Shown: positions 1 through 9,103, counted from the first letter of the stretch. The stretch: DNA of 41,208 bases from an uncultured Clostridia bacterium (GCA_944377485.1 CALWFB010000002.1:80779-121986); one strand, 5' to 3'. The notes: a model not told the origin generated them from the sequence alone. Numbers and translations are program-made.

Positions 1-1
1 T

Positions 2-727
2 CAGATGTATCAATTGCGAGGCAGAGTTGGAAGAAATGATGAGCAAGCTTATGCATATTTTACTTATGACAAAGAAAAAACCTTGACAATTGAAGCATCA
101 AATCGTCTACAAGCCATCGCTGAAAATACTGATTTGGGAAGCGGATTTAAAATCGCCATGCGTGATTTGCAGATTCGAGGTGCTGGCGAACTTTTAGGTA
201 AAGTTCAACATGGTCACATGATAAAGATTGGATACGACATGTACGCACAATTATTAAATGAAACCCTAAAAAGACTAAAAGGCGAAAAAGTTGAAACAGA
301 ACGAGAAGTGAAACTAGACATTGCGCTGACATCAAAAATTCCTTATTCGTTTATAGCAGATGAAGCAGAGAGATTGAAAATTATTGCAAAAATATCAAAC
401 ATTACAGACAAGCAAAGCGCTAAAAAAGTAATAAACGAATTGGTTATAAATTATGGCAAACTACCGAAAGAAATATACAATTTAACTAATATGGCAATAA
501 TTAAAGCATATGCTAAAAAATCTAATATCAAACTAATCACTATTAACAAAAACCGTATAGCAATCACCTACTATGAAGATATAAATATCAAACAATTAAT
601 GACAAAAGTAAACAGATTTTCACACTTCAAATTTGAAAATACTGCTTTACCTACGATATCTCTAAATCCTCAATATTTTAGTGTGCAATCAGCACTAAAT
701 TATATAATTGAATATCTTAATAATTAA
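2..727 (+). CDS. mfd: Transcription-repair coupling factor Mfd, 3' fragment
   Basis: This is the C-terminal ~241 residues of Mfd, the DNA translocase that removes RNA polymerase stalled at lesions and recruits UvrA. The window cuts the 5' end; the reading frame is open from base 2. Visible are the last helicase motif (QLRGRVGR, motif VI of the RecG-like translocase module), then the segment with DLQIRGAGELLG that is typical of Mfd and RecG, and then the C-terminal TRCF (D7) domain with its EAERLKI-type helix. The downstream foldase lipoprotein is a common neighbour of mfd in Clostridia. A small hairpin follows the stop codon. Identification is secure; the missing part is the UvrB-like and RNA polymerase-binding N-terminus. 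Confidence 0.95.
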   Translation, partial: QMYQLRGRVGRNDEQAYAYFTYDKEKTLTIEASNRLQAIAENTDLGSGFKIAMRDLQIRGAGELLGKVQHGHMIKIGYDMYAQLLNETLKRLKGEKVETEREVKLDIALTSKIPYSFIADEAERLKIIAKISNITDKQSAKKVINELVINYGKLPKEIYNLTNMAIIKAYAKKSNIKLITINKNRIAITYYEDINIKQLMTKVNRFSHFKFENTALPTISLNPQYFSVQSALNYIIEYLNN

Positions 728-746
728 GCAAAATTCTTGCTTTTTA
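726..746 (+). terminator. Probable weak intrinsic terminator after mfd
   Basis: A 6-bp stem (AAGCAA/TTGCTT, loop of 5) starts at the mfd stop codon and is followed by a short T run. The right arm is also the -35 box of the next promoter, so termination and re-initiation appear to share the same bases. Confidence 0.5.
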
Positions 747-765
747 TTATAAATTATATTATAAT
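737..765 (+). promoter_or_regulatory. Sigma-A promoter for the foldase lipoprotein
   Basis: TTGCTT (737-742), a 17-nt spacer and a perfect TATAAT (760-765). The predicted transcript start near 772 lies just upstream of the GGAGA ribosome site at 792. Confidence 0.65.
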
Positions 766-801
766 AGTCAATGATATAAATATACTTAAATGGAGAATAA
801 C

Positions 802-2700
802 GTGAAAAAATTATCTGCAATTTTATTATGCTGTTTAATGATTATAACCTGCTCACTAGCTGGGTGTGCCACATTTTCAATAGATAGAGTAAAATATTAT
901 AATGAAGTCGTAGCGACAGTCGGAGAGAAAAACATTACTCGTTCCGACCTTCTTTCTGCATACAATAGTTATGGATATTCATACTTTGTATCACAAGATG
1001 GACAGACTGAGACTGAGGCTATGAATAGCACACTAGATATATTAATTGATAGAGAACTATTATATCAATATGCTCTTGACAATGATGTGACCTATCGTCC
1101 TACTGCTTATCAAGTGAATAATGGAATTCAAACCATGTTTGATTCATTAGACGAGCAAATGGATACGTACGTTGAAGAAGCAAAACGTATCTTGAATATA
1201 GAAATCAATTCTGATAATTCAAATTCTGACGAAACCGACGAAGAAACAGCTTATCTGTATAAAGATTATGTTTATACTAAACGTGCAGAGGTAAAATCAA
1301 GAACAATTTATTATACAGATTCGTCTAAGACAGAAGTATCTTCTACCCCTACTGAATTCAGTACTATTGAATATTACATTGAATATATTTCAGAAGAAGA
1401 GCCAGACGTCTATGACAAGTTAATTGATGAAAGCTATCTAAATGATTTCAATAAAACAGGTATTATTGATGCTATTATTGAAAAATATTTCACAGATTTT
1501 AAAGACAATTTAACAATCAATGAAAAAAGTGAAAATGTAGATTTAATTTACAACAAAGTTCGTTCACTCCTTGCGGAAGATTTGATAAGTTATGAATATT
1601 ATCTTAGAGATGAAAATGGCAAAGAATATTCAAAAAATACAGAAGATTTAATATATAGATATTTTGAAAGAAATTTTGAATCTCAAATCCAATCTATTTA
1701 TTTAACTAATATTCAAACATACTTTTTAGAAAATGAAAATTTGAGTATTCAAGCTTTACTTGACGAATACAACTATTTAACACAAGCCAGTTATTTAAAA
1801 TATAGAAATCATGAAGAAACTTATAAAACAGATTTGCAAGACATAGGCACTTCTGCTGATACAATCTACTATCACCCTACTAATTTAAGCGATGGGACAA
1901 AATTTGGTTATGTTATTCATACTTTAATTAGTGTTGATGGTCTAGATGACGCACTAACCGCACTTGAAGAAAATGCTGAAATTAAAGATAATCCTGATTT
2001 ATATGAATTTGAATATAATAGAATCATTTCGGAATATTTATCTGATTTAAAAATTGCCGTTCGTGACGAAAATACTGGATTAATTTCAGAAACTGAGACT
2101 AAAACTTTTAATGAAGTTTTAGCTGAATATAACGAAATAACAAAAATATCTGATTATGAAACAAAACTAAATGAATTCATCAAATTTATGTTTAAATATA
2201 CAGGAGATGCTAGTTCATCATTAGTATCTGGAATGCCATATGTCGTTGGAACAAACGGATACAGCACTATGGAAGAAGCTTTCACAGAAGAAGCTGAACG
2301 TCTAATCAATGCAGGCATCAAGGGCGATACTACTCCTGCTAGCACTGAAAATTTATGTGTATCTAGCTATGGTGTGCATTTCTTATTCTATGTAGGAGAA
2401 GTTGGTTCAACGGATTATTACATTCCTTATAGTGATAGAGACTCTGTCTATATTCAAAGCGACAATAGAGCAGACAATGGTAGATACAATTTATATTATA
2501 AAATATTGAATCCTCTGACTGGTGAGACCTATTTTGATATGTTGTTCGATGCAGTATATCCAGCTGAAAGTGACGAATCAAATTATTCATCTAACACAGG
2601 CTATTCAGATTATGAAGAAAATTTAATTAATACAAGTATGATTTCTCATAAAGTCGTAAAGTACACTACCAAAATTAATTCTACTAAAACAAGTATTTAA
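802..2700 (+). CDS. SurA/PrsA-like peptidyl-prolyl isomerase lipoprotein
   Basis: This is an exported foldase-type lipoprotein. I place the start at GTG 802, not at the in-frame ATG 790: GGAGA at 792-796 is a correctly spaced ribosome site for 802 and would lie inside the coding region if 790 were used. From GTG the protein begins MKKLSA, has a hydrophobic signal and a lipobox LAGC with the lipidated Cys at residue 22. Next comes a SurA-N-like segment (VVATVGEKNITRSDL, then a helical stretch ending in LIDRELLYQYA). The C-terminal third holds a degenerate parvulin-like domain: GYVIHTLIS, a helical insert, then the region around YGVHFLFYVGE. At 632 residues it is much longer than PrsA (~290), with an acidic, Tyr-rich central insert of unknown role. 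It follows mfd, as in many Clostridia. It may be only a chaperone, because catalytic parvulin residues are not clearly kept. Confidence 0.78.
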   Translation: MKKLSAILLCCLMIITCSLAGCATFSIDRVKYYNEVVATVGEKNITRSDLLSAYNSYGYSYFVSQDGQTETEAMNSTLDILIDRELLYQYALDNDVTYRPTAYQVNNGIQTMFDSLDEQMDTYVEEAKRILNIEINSDNSNSDETDEETAYLYKDYVYTKRAEVKSRTIYYTDSSKTEVSSTPTEFSTIEYYIEYISEEEPDVYDKLIDESYLNDFNKTGIIDAIIEKYFTDFKDNLTINEKSENVDLIYNKVRSLLAEDLISYEYYLRDENGKEYSKNTEDLIYRYFERNFESQIQSIYLTNIQTYFLENENLSIQALLDEYNYLTQASYLKYRNHEETYKTDLQDIGTSADTIYYHPTNLSDGTKFGYVIHTLISVDGLDDALTALEENAEIKDNPDLYEFEYNRIISEYLSDLKIAVRDENTGLISETETKTFNEVLAEYNEITKISDYETKLNEFIKFMFKYTGDASSSLVSGMPYVVGTNGYSTMEEAFTEEAERLINAGIKGDTTPASTENLCVSSYGVHFLFYVGEVGSTDYYIPYSDRDSVYIQSDNRADNGRYNLYYKILNPLTGETYFDMLFDAVYPAESDESNYSSNTGYSDYEENLINTSMISHKVVKYTTKINSTKTSI

Positions 2701-2718
2701 ATTTTATCAATCTACTAA

Positions 2719-2747
2719 GGGCATATTTAGATATGCTCTTTTTTTTA
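2719..2747 (+). terminator. Intrinsic terminator
   Basis: An 8-bp stem GGGCATAT/ATATGCTC (one G-U pair) with loop TTAG, followed by a run of nine T. It ends the foldase transcript. Confidence 0.85.
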
Positions 2748-2860
2748 TTAATATGAGATTTTATGACCAAAATTCTTGTGTACTCTGTATTGATAGTAAT
2801 TTTACATAATATAAAAAATAATTTTAAAACAATTTTTTTGAATAATTTTTTTTTCTTTTC

Positions 2861-2875
2861 ACAAAATAGTTTTGT
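2861..2875. promoter_or_regulatory. Inverted repeat upstream of the TasA-like gene
   Basis: ACAAAA-TAG-TTTTGT is a perfect 6+6 palindrome lying about 10 nt before the ribosome site of the next gene. It could be an operator or a small leader hairpin. No clear -35/-10 pair was found nearby, so the function is a guess. Confidence 0.35.
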
Positions 2876-2895
2876 AAATATATAAGGAGAATAAT

Positions 2896-3498
2896 ATGGC
2901 AAAGACTAAAACTAAAACAAAACGTGGACTATCCGGTTCTACAATAGCAATCATTGCTCTAAGTATTTTATTATTAGCGGCAATAGGAATTGGAATCACC
3001 TTAGCTTATTTTACATCTACAGCAAATGTAGCTGGTAATATTACTTTGGGAGACCCTGTCACAATCTCTATCACACAAGGTGGAGCATCGGTTTCATCAT
3101 TAACGTTTGACGGAGACGCTCTTCCAGGAACCGTTTATAGTCAAGCAATTGGCGTCGAAGCTCCTGCTGAAATGACAGAAGCATTAATGAGAGCAAAATT
3201 AACTATTACTAATACTGATGGTGCTAGTACAAATGTAGAAGCCACAACTACTGGAGATTGGCAACTAGGTGATGACCAATATCATTATTACAATGGAACA
3301 GTCAATGCAAATGACGAAATAGATTTCATTACAACAATTACCGTTCCTACATCGCTAACCAATGAAGATGCAAACAAAACATACACTATTGATGTAATTG
3401 TTGAGACAATTCAGCAAGCTAACAACGCAGCAAACACTGTTTGGGACACTGCTCCTAGCGAATGGTTAAATACCTATTCACCAGTGAGTGGAGGCTAA
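2896..3498 (+). CDS. Camelysin/TasA-family secreted protein
   Basis: A 200-residue exported protein. The N-terminus is very basic (MAKTKTKTKRG), followed by a hydrophobic segment (about residues 17-38) ending in LAYFTSTANV. That is the 'SipW-dependent-type' signal seen in TasA, CalY and related fibre or surface proteins. The remainder is rich in Thr, Asn, Ala and short beta-type segments, fitting a jelly-roll TasA-like domain, and it has no Cys. AAGGAG at 2883-2888 sets the start. TasA proteins form extracellular fibres or camelysin-type surface proteins. No SipW-type signal peptidase and no second TasA paralogue occur in this window, so the processing partner must lie elsewhere. Family assignment rests on the signal and composition. 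Confidence 0.68.
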   Translation: MAKTKTKTKRGLSGSTIAIIALSILLLAAIGIGITLAYFTSTANVAGNITLGDPVTISITQGGASVSSLTFDGDALPGTVYSQAIGVEAPAEMTEALMRAKLTITNTDGASTNVEATTTGDWQLGDDQYHYYNGTVNANDEIDFITTITVPTSLTNEDANKTYTIDVIVETIQQANNAANTVWDTAPSEWLNTYSPVSGG

Positions 3499-3532
3499 AA
3501 AAATGGATACCCACACTCGGTATCCATTTTTA
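3498..3532. terminator. Bidirectional terminator between convergent genes
   Basis: An 11-bp perfect stem AAATGGATACC/GGTATCCATTT with loop CACACTC sits in the 34-bp gap between the TasA-like gene and the reverse-strand M23 gene. A-rich and T-rich flanks allow it to serve both strands. Confidence 0.88.
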
Positions 3533-4120
3533 CTATTTGTCTCCTAATGATAGATAATCATTAGGGTCAACTTTCACTCCATTTACAGTCATTTCAAAAT
3601 GTAAGTGAGCACCTGTATTTGATTCTTGTGCCATGCTATCTCCCACTTGTCCAATGACCTGTCCTGCACTAACTGTATCACCAACTGCTACACTAACATC
3701 ACTAGCTAATGATTTATAGATAGATACAATGCCATCAGAATGGCTTATTTCTACGACTGTACCTTCCAAATAATTAGTATACACATTGGACACTGTTCCG
3801 TCTGCCACTGCATAGACATTTAGATTATCAGTAGCTATAAAATCAATTGCTTTATGGATTTCCCATTGCTTTAATGTATCATTATACTGCAATTCAGTTC
3901 CTGAATAATCCTTAGCAATCGTAGCATTCTGCATTGGCACAACATAAGTAGTAGTTGAAACGTCAACACCATCATCGCCCACATCTGCTCTTCCGTTTGA
4001 ATTGTTAGCACTCACCAATGCGATTGTGACCGCACAAGCAATTACCAAAATTCCAATCAAAATAGCATAGACATAATTCATTACTACTTTTTTCTTTTGT
4101 TGAAAGTTAGTTTTGTCCAT
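3533..4120 (-). CDS. SpoIIQ-like M23/LytM domain membrane protein
   Basis: A 195-residue protein with one N-terminal membrane segment (about residues 15-37) and an extracytoplasmic LytM/M23 domain (about 85-190). The zinc-ligand pattern is present: H89 and D93 in HKAID, and H172 and H174 in HLHFE. The usual YGHL motif that carries the catalytic His is replaced by YKSL (135-138), as I recall being the case for SpoIIQ, which works as a structural partner of SpoIIIAH in the sporulation channel. Length, single TM and that replacement suggest a SpoIIQ-like scaffold more than an active endopeptidase. No spoIIIA genes are nearby, so the sporulation role is inferred. The start has a strong AAGGAGGG site. 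Confidence 0.72.
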   Translation of the reverse strand: MDKTNFQQKKKVVMNYVYAILIGILVIACAVTIALVSANNSNGRADVGDDGVDVSTTTYVVPMQNATIAKDYSGTELQYNDTLKQWEIHKAIDFIATDNLNVYAVADGTVSNVYTNYLEGTVVEISHSDGIVSIYKSLASDVSVAVGDTVSAGQVIGQVGDSMAQESNTGAHLHFEMTVNGVKVDPNDYLSLGDK

Positions 4121-4172
4121 ATTCCCTCCTTCAAGAGAATGATAGACAAATTTTTAATATTTAAACATAAAT

Positions 4173-4595
4173 TTAAAAACTTCCTAAAATTAATGGCCAC
4201 CCAATGACAGAATAATCATTATATTGAGCAATTTGAATATTTACTTTTTCCCCATTTACATTAACATATCGACCAATCTGGTCCGTGTATGCGTAAATTA
4301 CACTTGCACCAGTATCCAAAAACTCAGTAAATATTATTTTGCCATTTAATTCTTCAATAGCTGCAATAGGTTCAAAATTCTCAATTATCATACTTTCGCC
4401 TACGATGTCGTTTGAATTAACTTCTCCAATATTCATATAACAACTGCCTAAAAAAATATAATGATTACTAATTGGACTATTTGAATAAGCATAATATTCA
4501 CCATCAAAATAATCTAATAAGGTAAAATTATTTTTTACTCCTACATTACCAATCAAAATTAAAAATACCACAATTACAACAAATAATTTTTTCAT
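4173..4595 (-). CDS. Small exported protein of unknown function
   Basis: A 140-residue protein with a short signal or anchor (MKKLFVVIVVFLILIG) followed by a mostly beta-type domain containing two Gly- and Ile-rich stretches and one Cys (in GSCYMNIG). I do not recognise the family. There is no ribosome site before ATG 4595. Instead a perfect TATAAT (4602-4607 on the reverse strand) ends 6 nt before ATG, which predicts a leaderless mRNA. It lies 52 bp upstream of the SpoIIQ-like gene on the same strand and may be expressed with it, though that gene has its own strong ribosome site. Confidence 0.65.
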   Translation of the reverse strand: MKKLFVVIVVFLILIGNVGVKNNFTLLDYFDGEYYAYSNSPISNHYIFLGSCYMNIGEVNSNDIVGESMIIENFEPIAAIEELNGKIIFTEFLDTGASVIYAYTDQIGRYVNVNGEKVNIQIAQYNDYSVIGWPLILGSF

Positions 4596-4601
4596 ACATT
4601 G

Positions 4602-4607
4602 ATTATA
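4602..4607 (-). promoter_or_regulatory. -10 box 6 nt before ATG (predicted leaderless start)
   Basis: Perfect TATAAT on the reverse strand, exactly 6 nt before ATG 4595. The -35 region is poor. With normal sigma-A spacing, transcription would begin at or next to the A of ATG. Confidence 0.5.
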
Positions 4608-4707
4608 TGGTAGATTTTTTAATTTTAATCACCAGTTAAGAAAGAAAAATGTAAAATTAATCAAAATTTTGATAATAAATCTGAATTATTTATTATTAAT
4701 TTTTAAA

Positions 4708-5661
4708 TTATATACCAAATATGTCATAAAGATATAAATAGGCAAACAATCCTTGTGAATTTTTAAAATAATCTTTAAGTTTAACTAAAATTTCTTTTAT
4801 GCTAGTTTCGTTGAACTCTTCACAAACAGACACTCTATCTAAAATCCCAACTCTACACTTCTCGCAAAAGGAATTAATACAATTAAAGTTCAGATTGATT
4901 AAATTTATAAATAATTCATTATTAGCCATGGCATAAAACTTTTCTACCAATGCATAATCTTCTTTTACTGATTTATAGATATCAACCATAGATAATGTAT
5001 GATTGTGAACAGAACGTATTAACAAAGAGAATGCTGTAATTATCAAGTAATCAACAACTGGCAAAAATTGATAATCAATTTCACATTCTGCAATTATTTT
5101 TATATCAATAAATTCAAAATCCTTTTCTATCTTGTTGATAATATCAATACTATTCAAACTGCTTAATTCATTAATCTCAAAATTAAATTCGATACTACTA
5201 TTTTGAAAATACATTAAATTTTTTATATAATTATAGAACTTATTAAAAAATACACTAAAAACCAGACTAATATCAACTATCCTTTTATTCAATAATAAAT
5301 AATCATTTATCCTTTTTTCAATTCTGTATGTTTTGTCTAAAAAATAAGGCAAAATAGCATTGTCAATTGGGAAATATATATTGACAAATTCGCTTCTATC
5401 AAATTTAAGGTTCAAAAATGACTCGGTAGAACATAAATAAATAATAGTTCTATACCCATCATTGACTTCATTCAATCTTTCTTGCTCTGAATTGATATTT
5501 AATTTATTAAAAATACACACTTCTTTTATTGTATCAAATATATTGGCTATATCTAAATTTGAAACATTATCATCGTACAACAACATCACTTTTTGATATT
5601 TTGATTTTGCATCTATAATATCTCTAAGATTTTTTAATATATCATTATCTTTTATATTCAT
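4708..5661 (-). CDS. Uncharacterised cytoplasmic protein
   Basis: A 317-residue protein without signal or membrane segment, very rich in Ile, Asn, Leu, Phe and Tyr. The N-terminal part has a Rossmann-like pattern (KVMLLYDDNVS near residues 25-35, YRTIIYLCSTES near 70-80), then helical segments, with several Cys in the C-terminal third (NCINSFCEKCRVG). This order faintly resembles the start of iron-dependent alcohol dehydrogenases or dehydroquinate synthase folds, but the metal-binding His/Asp motifs are absent, so I give no function. GTG 5667 is in frame, but a GATAAT box (5670-5675) with an extended TG lies so close that ATG 5661 is the more likely start. No ribosome site is visible. Confidence 0.6.
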   Translation of the reverse strand: MNIKDNDILKNLRDIIDAKSKYQKVMLLYDDNVSNLDIANIFDTIKEVCIFNKLNINSEQERLNEVNDGYRTIIYLCSTESFLNLKFDRSEFVNIYFPIDNAILPYFLDKTYRIEKRINDYLLLNKRIVDISLVFSVFFNKFYNYIKNLMYFQNSSIEFNFEINELSSLNSIDIINKIEKDFEFIDIKIIAECEIDYQFLPVVDYLIITAFSLLIRSVHNHTLSMVDIYKSVKEDYALVEKFYAMANNELFINLINLNFNCINSFCEKCRVGILDRVSVCEEFNETSIKEILVKLKDYFKNSQGLFAYLYLYDIFGI

Positions 5662-5757
5662 AATCACATATTATCACAATTAAAAAGATGAAAAACAAAT
5701 TTTTATATATATTAGCCTACTAAATTTAGCGAAATTTGTCATATTAAAAATTTTTGC

Positions 5758-5786
5758 TTTACTTTTTCTATTGATTATTATAAAAT
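5758..5786 (+). promoter_or_regulatory. Promoter of acpP
   Basis: TTTACT (5758-5763), a 17-nt spacer and TAAAAT (5781-5786), followed by the strong AGGAGG site at 5793-5798. Confidence 0.5.
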
Positions 5787-5803
5787 AAAAATAGGAGGCT
5801 GAC

Positions 5804-6031
5804 ATGGAAGAAAAAATCATAAATTTAATTGCGGATAAATTAGGAAAGAAAAAAGAAGCAATTAAAATGGACTCTCACTTAGTAGAAGATTTAGGTGCTG
5901 ACAGTCTAGATGTAGTTGAACTGATTATGACATTCGAAGAAGAGTTCGGTGTATCTCTACCAGACGAAGATGTTTCTAAATTAAAGACTGTGGGAGATAT
6001 TGTTGAATACATAAAAAACATGAAGAAATAA
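5804..6031 (+). CDS. acpP: Acyl carrier protein
   Basis: A 75-residue acidic four-helix carrier protein that holds growing acyl chains on a phosphopantetheine arm for fatty-acid synthesis. The attachment site is Ser34 in LGADSLDVVEL, the classic ACP motif. The length (75) is normal for AcpP. AGGAGG 6 nt before the ATG gives strong translation. It is monocistronic here, with its own promoter and terminator; no fab genes are in the window. The three PlsC-like acyltransferases at 35-39 kb might draw on acyl-ACP, but that link is only an inference. Confidence 0.95.
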   Translation: MEEKIINLIADKLGKKKEAIKMDSHLVEDLGADSLDVVELIMTFEEEFGVSLPDEDVSKLKTVGDIVEYIKNMKK

Positions 6032-6056
6032 TTAAATTGAAATATCAATATACAAT

Positions 6057-6087
6057 AAAAAAACTTCTAATTACTAGAAGTTTTTTT
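6057..6087. terminator. Bidirectional terminator
   Basis: A 9-bp stem AAACTTCTA/TAGAAGTTT with loop ATTAC, flanked by A and T runs, between acpP and the convergent gene at 6121. Confidence 0.88.
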
Positions 6088-6120
6088 GTTATAGATTTTC
6101 ATAATGATTAATAATAAATG

Positions 6121-6705
6121 CTAAATATTGAAATTGTTATCTACCAAATAGTTGAACAAATCTGCAAAGTTAGCATTTAATAGATAATATCTATAATAAG
6201 AATTGTTTGTATTGAAATCGCCATCTGCATTATAATAAGGTATTATATAGACTCTAACTTCTTGCATGTCATCTGTACTATTAACTGAGAATATTAATTC
6301 TTTATAATAAACAGAATTGCCATCAGCATCTTTATATTCATTATTTCCGTCCATCAACTTTTGTGGATTATTATACACAAACGAAACATAAAAATCAGAT
6401 GTAGAAGGTACAGTAGTAGCAGAAGTTGTAGAATTAGTCACTATTGCTGGTTTTTCAGAAAGCGTGCCAGAAAACAGTGCTGTCAAACTAGATTCTTTGC
6501 TTGCATTATTAATCCTTTCAAGTATTCCATCGTATATTTCATCATCAACTTCTCTAATACCATTTGATGAATATTGAACATAAATGCTATCAGGATTATT
6601 GCAATTAATCTTATGATTGACATCTACATTCGCCATAATGATTGTTGCAATTATCAATATTCCAATAATTGATAAACTTACGATTGCCGTTATTCTTTTT
6701 GCCAT
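6121..6705 (-). CDS. Membrane-anchored protein of unknown function
   Basis: A 194-residue protein with one N-terminal membrane segment (about residues 6-26, uncleaved-anchor type, no lipobox) and an extracytoplasmic domain. A Ser/Thr-rich linker lies at roughly residues 90-105. The C-terminal half is Tyr- and Asn-rich with alternating beta pattern and ends NNFNI. I recognise no family. It begins 57 bp after the ftsH stop on the same strand with a GGGAG ribosome site, so it may be cotranscribed with ftsH, possibly as an envelope protein linked to FtsH quality control. That association is by position only. Confidence 0.62.
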   Translation of the reverse strand: MAKRITAIVSLSIIGILIIATIIMANVDVNHKINCNNPDSIYVQYSSNGIREVDDEIYDGILERINNASKESSLTALFSGTLSEKPAIVTNSTTSATTVPSTSDFYVSFVYNNPQKLMDGNNEYKDADGNSVYYKELIFSVNSTDDMQEVRVYIIPYYNADGDFNTNNSYYRYYLLNANFADLFNYLVDNNFNI

Positions 6706-6762
6706 AATTTTTCTCCCATATAATAATATAACAAAGTTTAAATTAAATCAAGCAATTAATTA

Positions 6763-9054
6763 TTATTTTTGATTATCACCTTCATCACTGTTATCTTTGT
6801 TGCTCTCTTTAACATTTTCTTCAACTTCTGAATCCATTTTTTCATCTTTTATTTCAGCTTCTGATACTTTATTTTCCTCAGATTTTGCAATTTTTTCTTT
6901 ATTCTTCAAAATCTCATTAAGGTCAATATCTTCTTTTCCAAGCATCTTGTTGAGTTCTGCGAATTCTTTTTCTGCTTCTTTTTTAATATTTTCCAAATCT
7001 TGCTTAGTTATAACACCTACACGTGCAAGTGCTTCCGCATTTTCTATTCTAGCTTTAATTTCTCTCGTTTTCTTTTCTTCTAATGCTTCACGTTTAGCTT
7101 TTTCTTGATATTCTCTTTTCTCTTGCTCTTTTTTATCGATTGCTATTTCTACGTCTTCAACGGAAGCACCATTGAATAACATTTCAAATTCTTCTTTATA
7201 AATAGTTTCTTTGTCAAGCAAGATTTTCTCAACTTTTTCGATTACATCTTTTTTACTTTCCAAAATCTTTTTAGCTTGCAAATGTGCATTATCTATTATA
7301 GCTTTTACTTCTTTATCAATCTTGCATGCCAACTCTTGACTATAAGGAACTTGTCGTTGGTAGTCACGACCAACAAAGATTTCTTCTCCTTCCCCAAAAC
7401 TAATCAATCCTAGGCTATCACTCATGCCCCATTCTGCAACCATTTTTCTAGCGATTTTTGTAGCACGTTCTATATCATTAGACGCACCTGTTGTAATGTC
7501 TTCCAACATCAATTCTTCCGCAGTTCTGCCACCCAACATCATTGTGATAGAATCTAATAATTTTTGTTTAGGCATATGAGTTCTGTCTTTTTCATCAAAA
7601 GTAAGAGTGTAGCCTCCTGCATTTCCACGAGGAATTACAGATATTTCTTGAACATTATCACAATTTGGCAAAGTTTCCGCTATTATTGCATGACCAGCCT
7701 CATGAATTGCAGTTATACGTCTATCCTGTTCTGTGATTACTCTTGATACCTTTTTAGGTCCCATTAAAACTTTATTAATACCTTCTTGAATATCTATCAT
7801 AGTGATTTTATATCTACCATCACGAGCAGTCAACAAAGCAGCTTCATTCAATACATTTTCAATATCAGCACCTGCTAGACCGCTAGTTAAACGTGCAATA
7901 CGTTTAATATCCACATCTTCACTTAGTGGTTTATTTCTAGCATGTACTTTTATAATCTCTTCTCTACCTTTAACATCTGGCAAATGCACATAAATCTGTC
8001 TATCAAAACGACCTGGACGAGTAAGCGCAGGGTCCAATACATCAGCTCTATTTGTTGCTGCCAAGACAATTATTCCGCTATTGGTTTCAAATCCGTCCAT
8101 TTCCACCAAAAGTTGATTTAGCGTCTGTTCACGTTCATCATTTCCGCCACCCATTCCGGCACCACGCTGTCTACCTACGGCATCAATTTCATCAATAAAT
8201 ACAATACAAGGGGCGCTTGCTTTTGCACCTTCAAATAAATCACGTACTCTGCTTGCACCTACACCAACATATAATTCTACAAAATCACTACCAGAAATAC
8301 TGAAAAACGGTACTTTGCTCTCACCAGCAACCGCTTTTGCCAGTAATGTTTTACCCGTTCCTGGCGGTCCAACTAATAATACGCCCTTAGGAATTCTGGC
8401 GCCAAGTTCTGTAAATCTAGAAGGATTTTTCAAAAATTCTACAATCTCTCTTAACTCTTGTTTTTCTTCTTCTGCCCCAGCCACATCAGAGAATTTAACA
8501 TTTGAAGACACAACAAGTCTAGCCTTGCTCTTTCCAAATCCAAAACCTTTGCTATTGCCTGACATTGCTTTGAATAATATAATGCCAATAATTACAACAA
8601 TGATTATGTTTAGAATTGGTAAAATATTAGATAACCAAGACTGAGATTCGTATGAGTAGCTAGCCTCAATTAAGACTGCTCCCTCTTTTAATACTTTGTT
8701 GCCACTTTCATCTAATACATAATCTCCCTGGTCATCTCTTTGATACAAACTATCATTATAACTATCAATAAAATTAGTCAATTCGTCAACGCTCATAAAT
8801 GAGCAGTATGCATCGATATTATTAGGGAATCTTGAATCTGCCACCCCATCAACAAGACGAATACGAACAGTATATCCATACACATCAATTTCTGCTACTT
8901 CTCCACTTGTCACCATCTGTTGAAATTCTGTATAACTAACTTCTCTATCACGATTGTTGCTTGACATCACCCAATATACTAAAAGGGCAACTAGAACAAC
9001 TCCAATAATAAAGAAAATTATAGATTTCCATGAGTTGTTTTTCTTTTTTTCCAT
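6763..9054 (-). CDS. ftsH: ATP-dependent zinc metalloprotease FtsH
   Basis: A membrane-bound AAA+ protease that degrades misfolded membrane proteins and selected cytosolic regulators. Order: TM1 (about 11-30), an extracytoplasmic domain, TM2 (about 142-164), the AAA domain with Walker A GPPGTGKT (229-236), Walker B FIDEID (286-291) and the second region of homology around [18 protein letters not shown] (334-351), then the M41 peptidase with HEAGH (451-455). At 763 residues it is longer than most FtsH (~610-650). The excess is a Lys/Glu-rich, probably coiled-coil C-terminal tail from about residue 600, ending in a strongly acidic segment. GAGGTG sets the start, and a promoter lies 20 bp further upstream. 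All catalytic elements are intact. Confidence 0.97.
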   Translation of the reverse strand: MEKKKNNSWKSIIFFIIGVVLVALLVYWVMSSNNRDREVSYTEFQQMVTSGEVAEIDVYGYTVRIRLVDGVADSRFPNNIDAYCSFMSVDELTNFIDSYNDSLYQRDDQGDYVLDESGNKVLKEGAVLIEASYSYESQSWLSNILPILNIIIVVIIGIILFKAMSGNSKGFGFGKSKARLVVSSNVKFSDVAGAEEEKQELREIVEFLKNPSRFTELGARIPKGVLLVGPPGTGKTLLAKAVAGESKVPFFSISGSDFVELYVGVGASRVRDLFEGAKASAPCIVFIDEIDAVGRQRGAGMGGGNDEREQTLNQLLVEMDGFETNSGIIVLAATNRADVLDPALTRPGRFDRQIYVHLPDVKGREEIIKVHARNKPLSEDVDIKRIARLTSGLAGADIENVLNEAALLTARDGRYKITMIDIQEGINKVLMGPKKVSRVITEQDRRITAIHEAGHAIIAETLPNCDNVQEISVIPRGNAGGYTLTFDEKDRTHMPKQKLLDSITMMLGGRTAEELMLEDITTGASNDIERATKIARKMVAEWGMSDSLGLISFGEGEEIFVGRDYQRQVPYSQELACKIDKEVKAIIDNAHLQAKKILESKKDVIEKVEKILLDKETIYKEEFEMLFNGASVEDVEIAIDKKEQEKREYQEKAKREALEEKKTREIKARIENAEALARVGVITKQDLENIKKEAEKEFAELNKMLGKEDIDLNEILKNKEKIAKSEENKVSEAEIKDEKMDSEVEENVKESNKDNSDEGDNQK

Positions 9055-9074
9055 TTTTCACCTCAGTAGTTTAT

Positions 9075-9103
9075 ATTATAACATAAATTAAAAATATTAA
9101 CAA
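9075..9103 (-). promoter_or_regulatory. Promoter of ftsH
   Basis: Reverse strand: TTGTTA (9098-9103), a 17-nt spacer and a perfect TATAAT (9075-9080), about 20 bp upstream of the ftsH start codon. Confidence 0.65.

Noticed and set aside
790..801. ATG 790 as start of the foldase lipoprotein
   Set aside because: GGAGA at 792-796 is the ribosome site for GTG 802 and would be coding if 790 were used.
8315..8644. Plus-strand open frame inside ftsH
   Set aside because: Complement of the Walker A/B region of ftsH, with low-complexity Ser/Leu composition typical of shadows.
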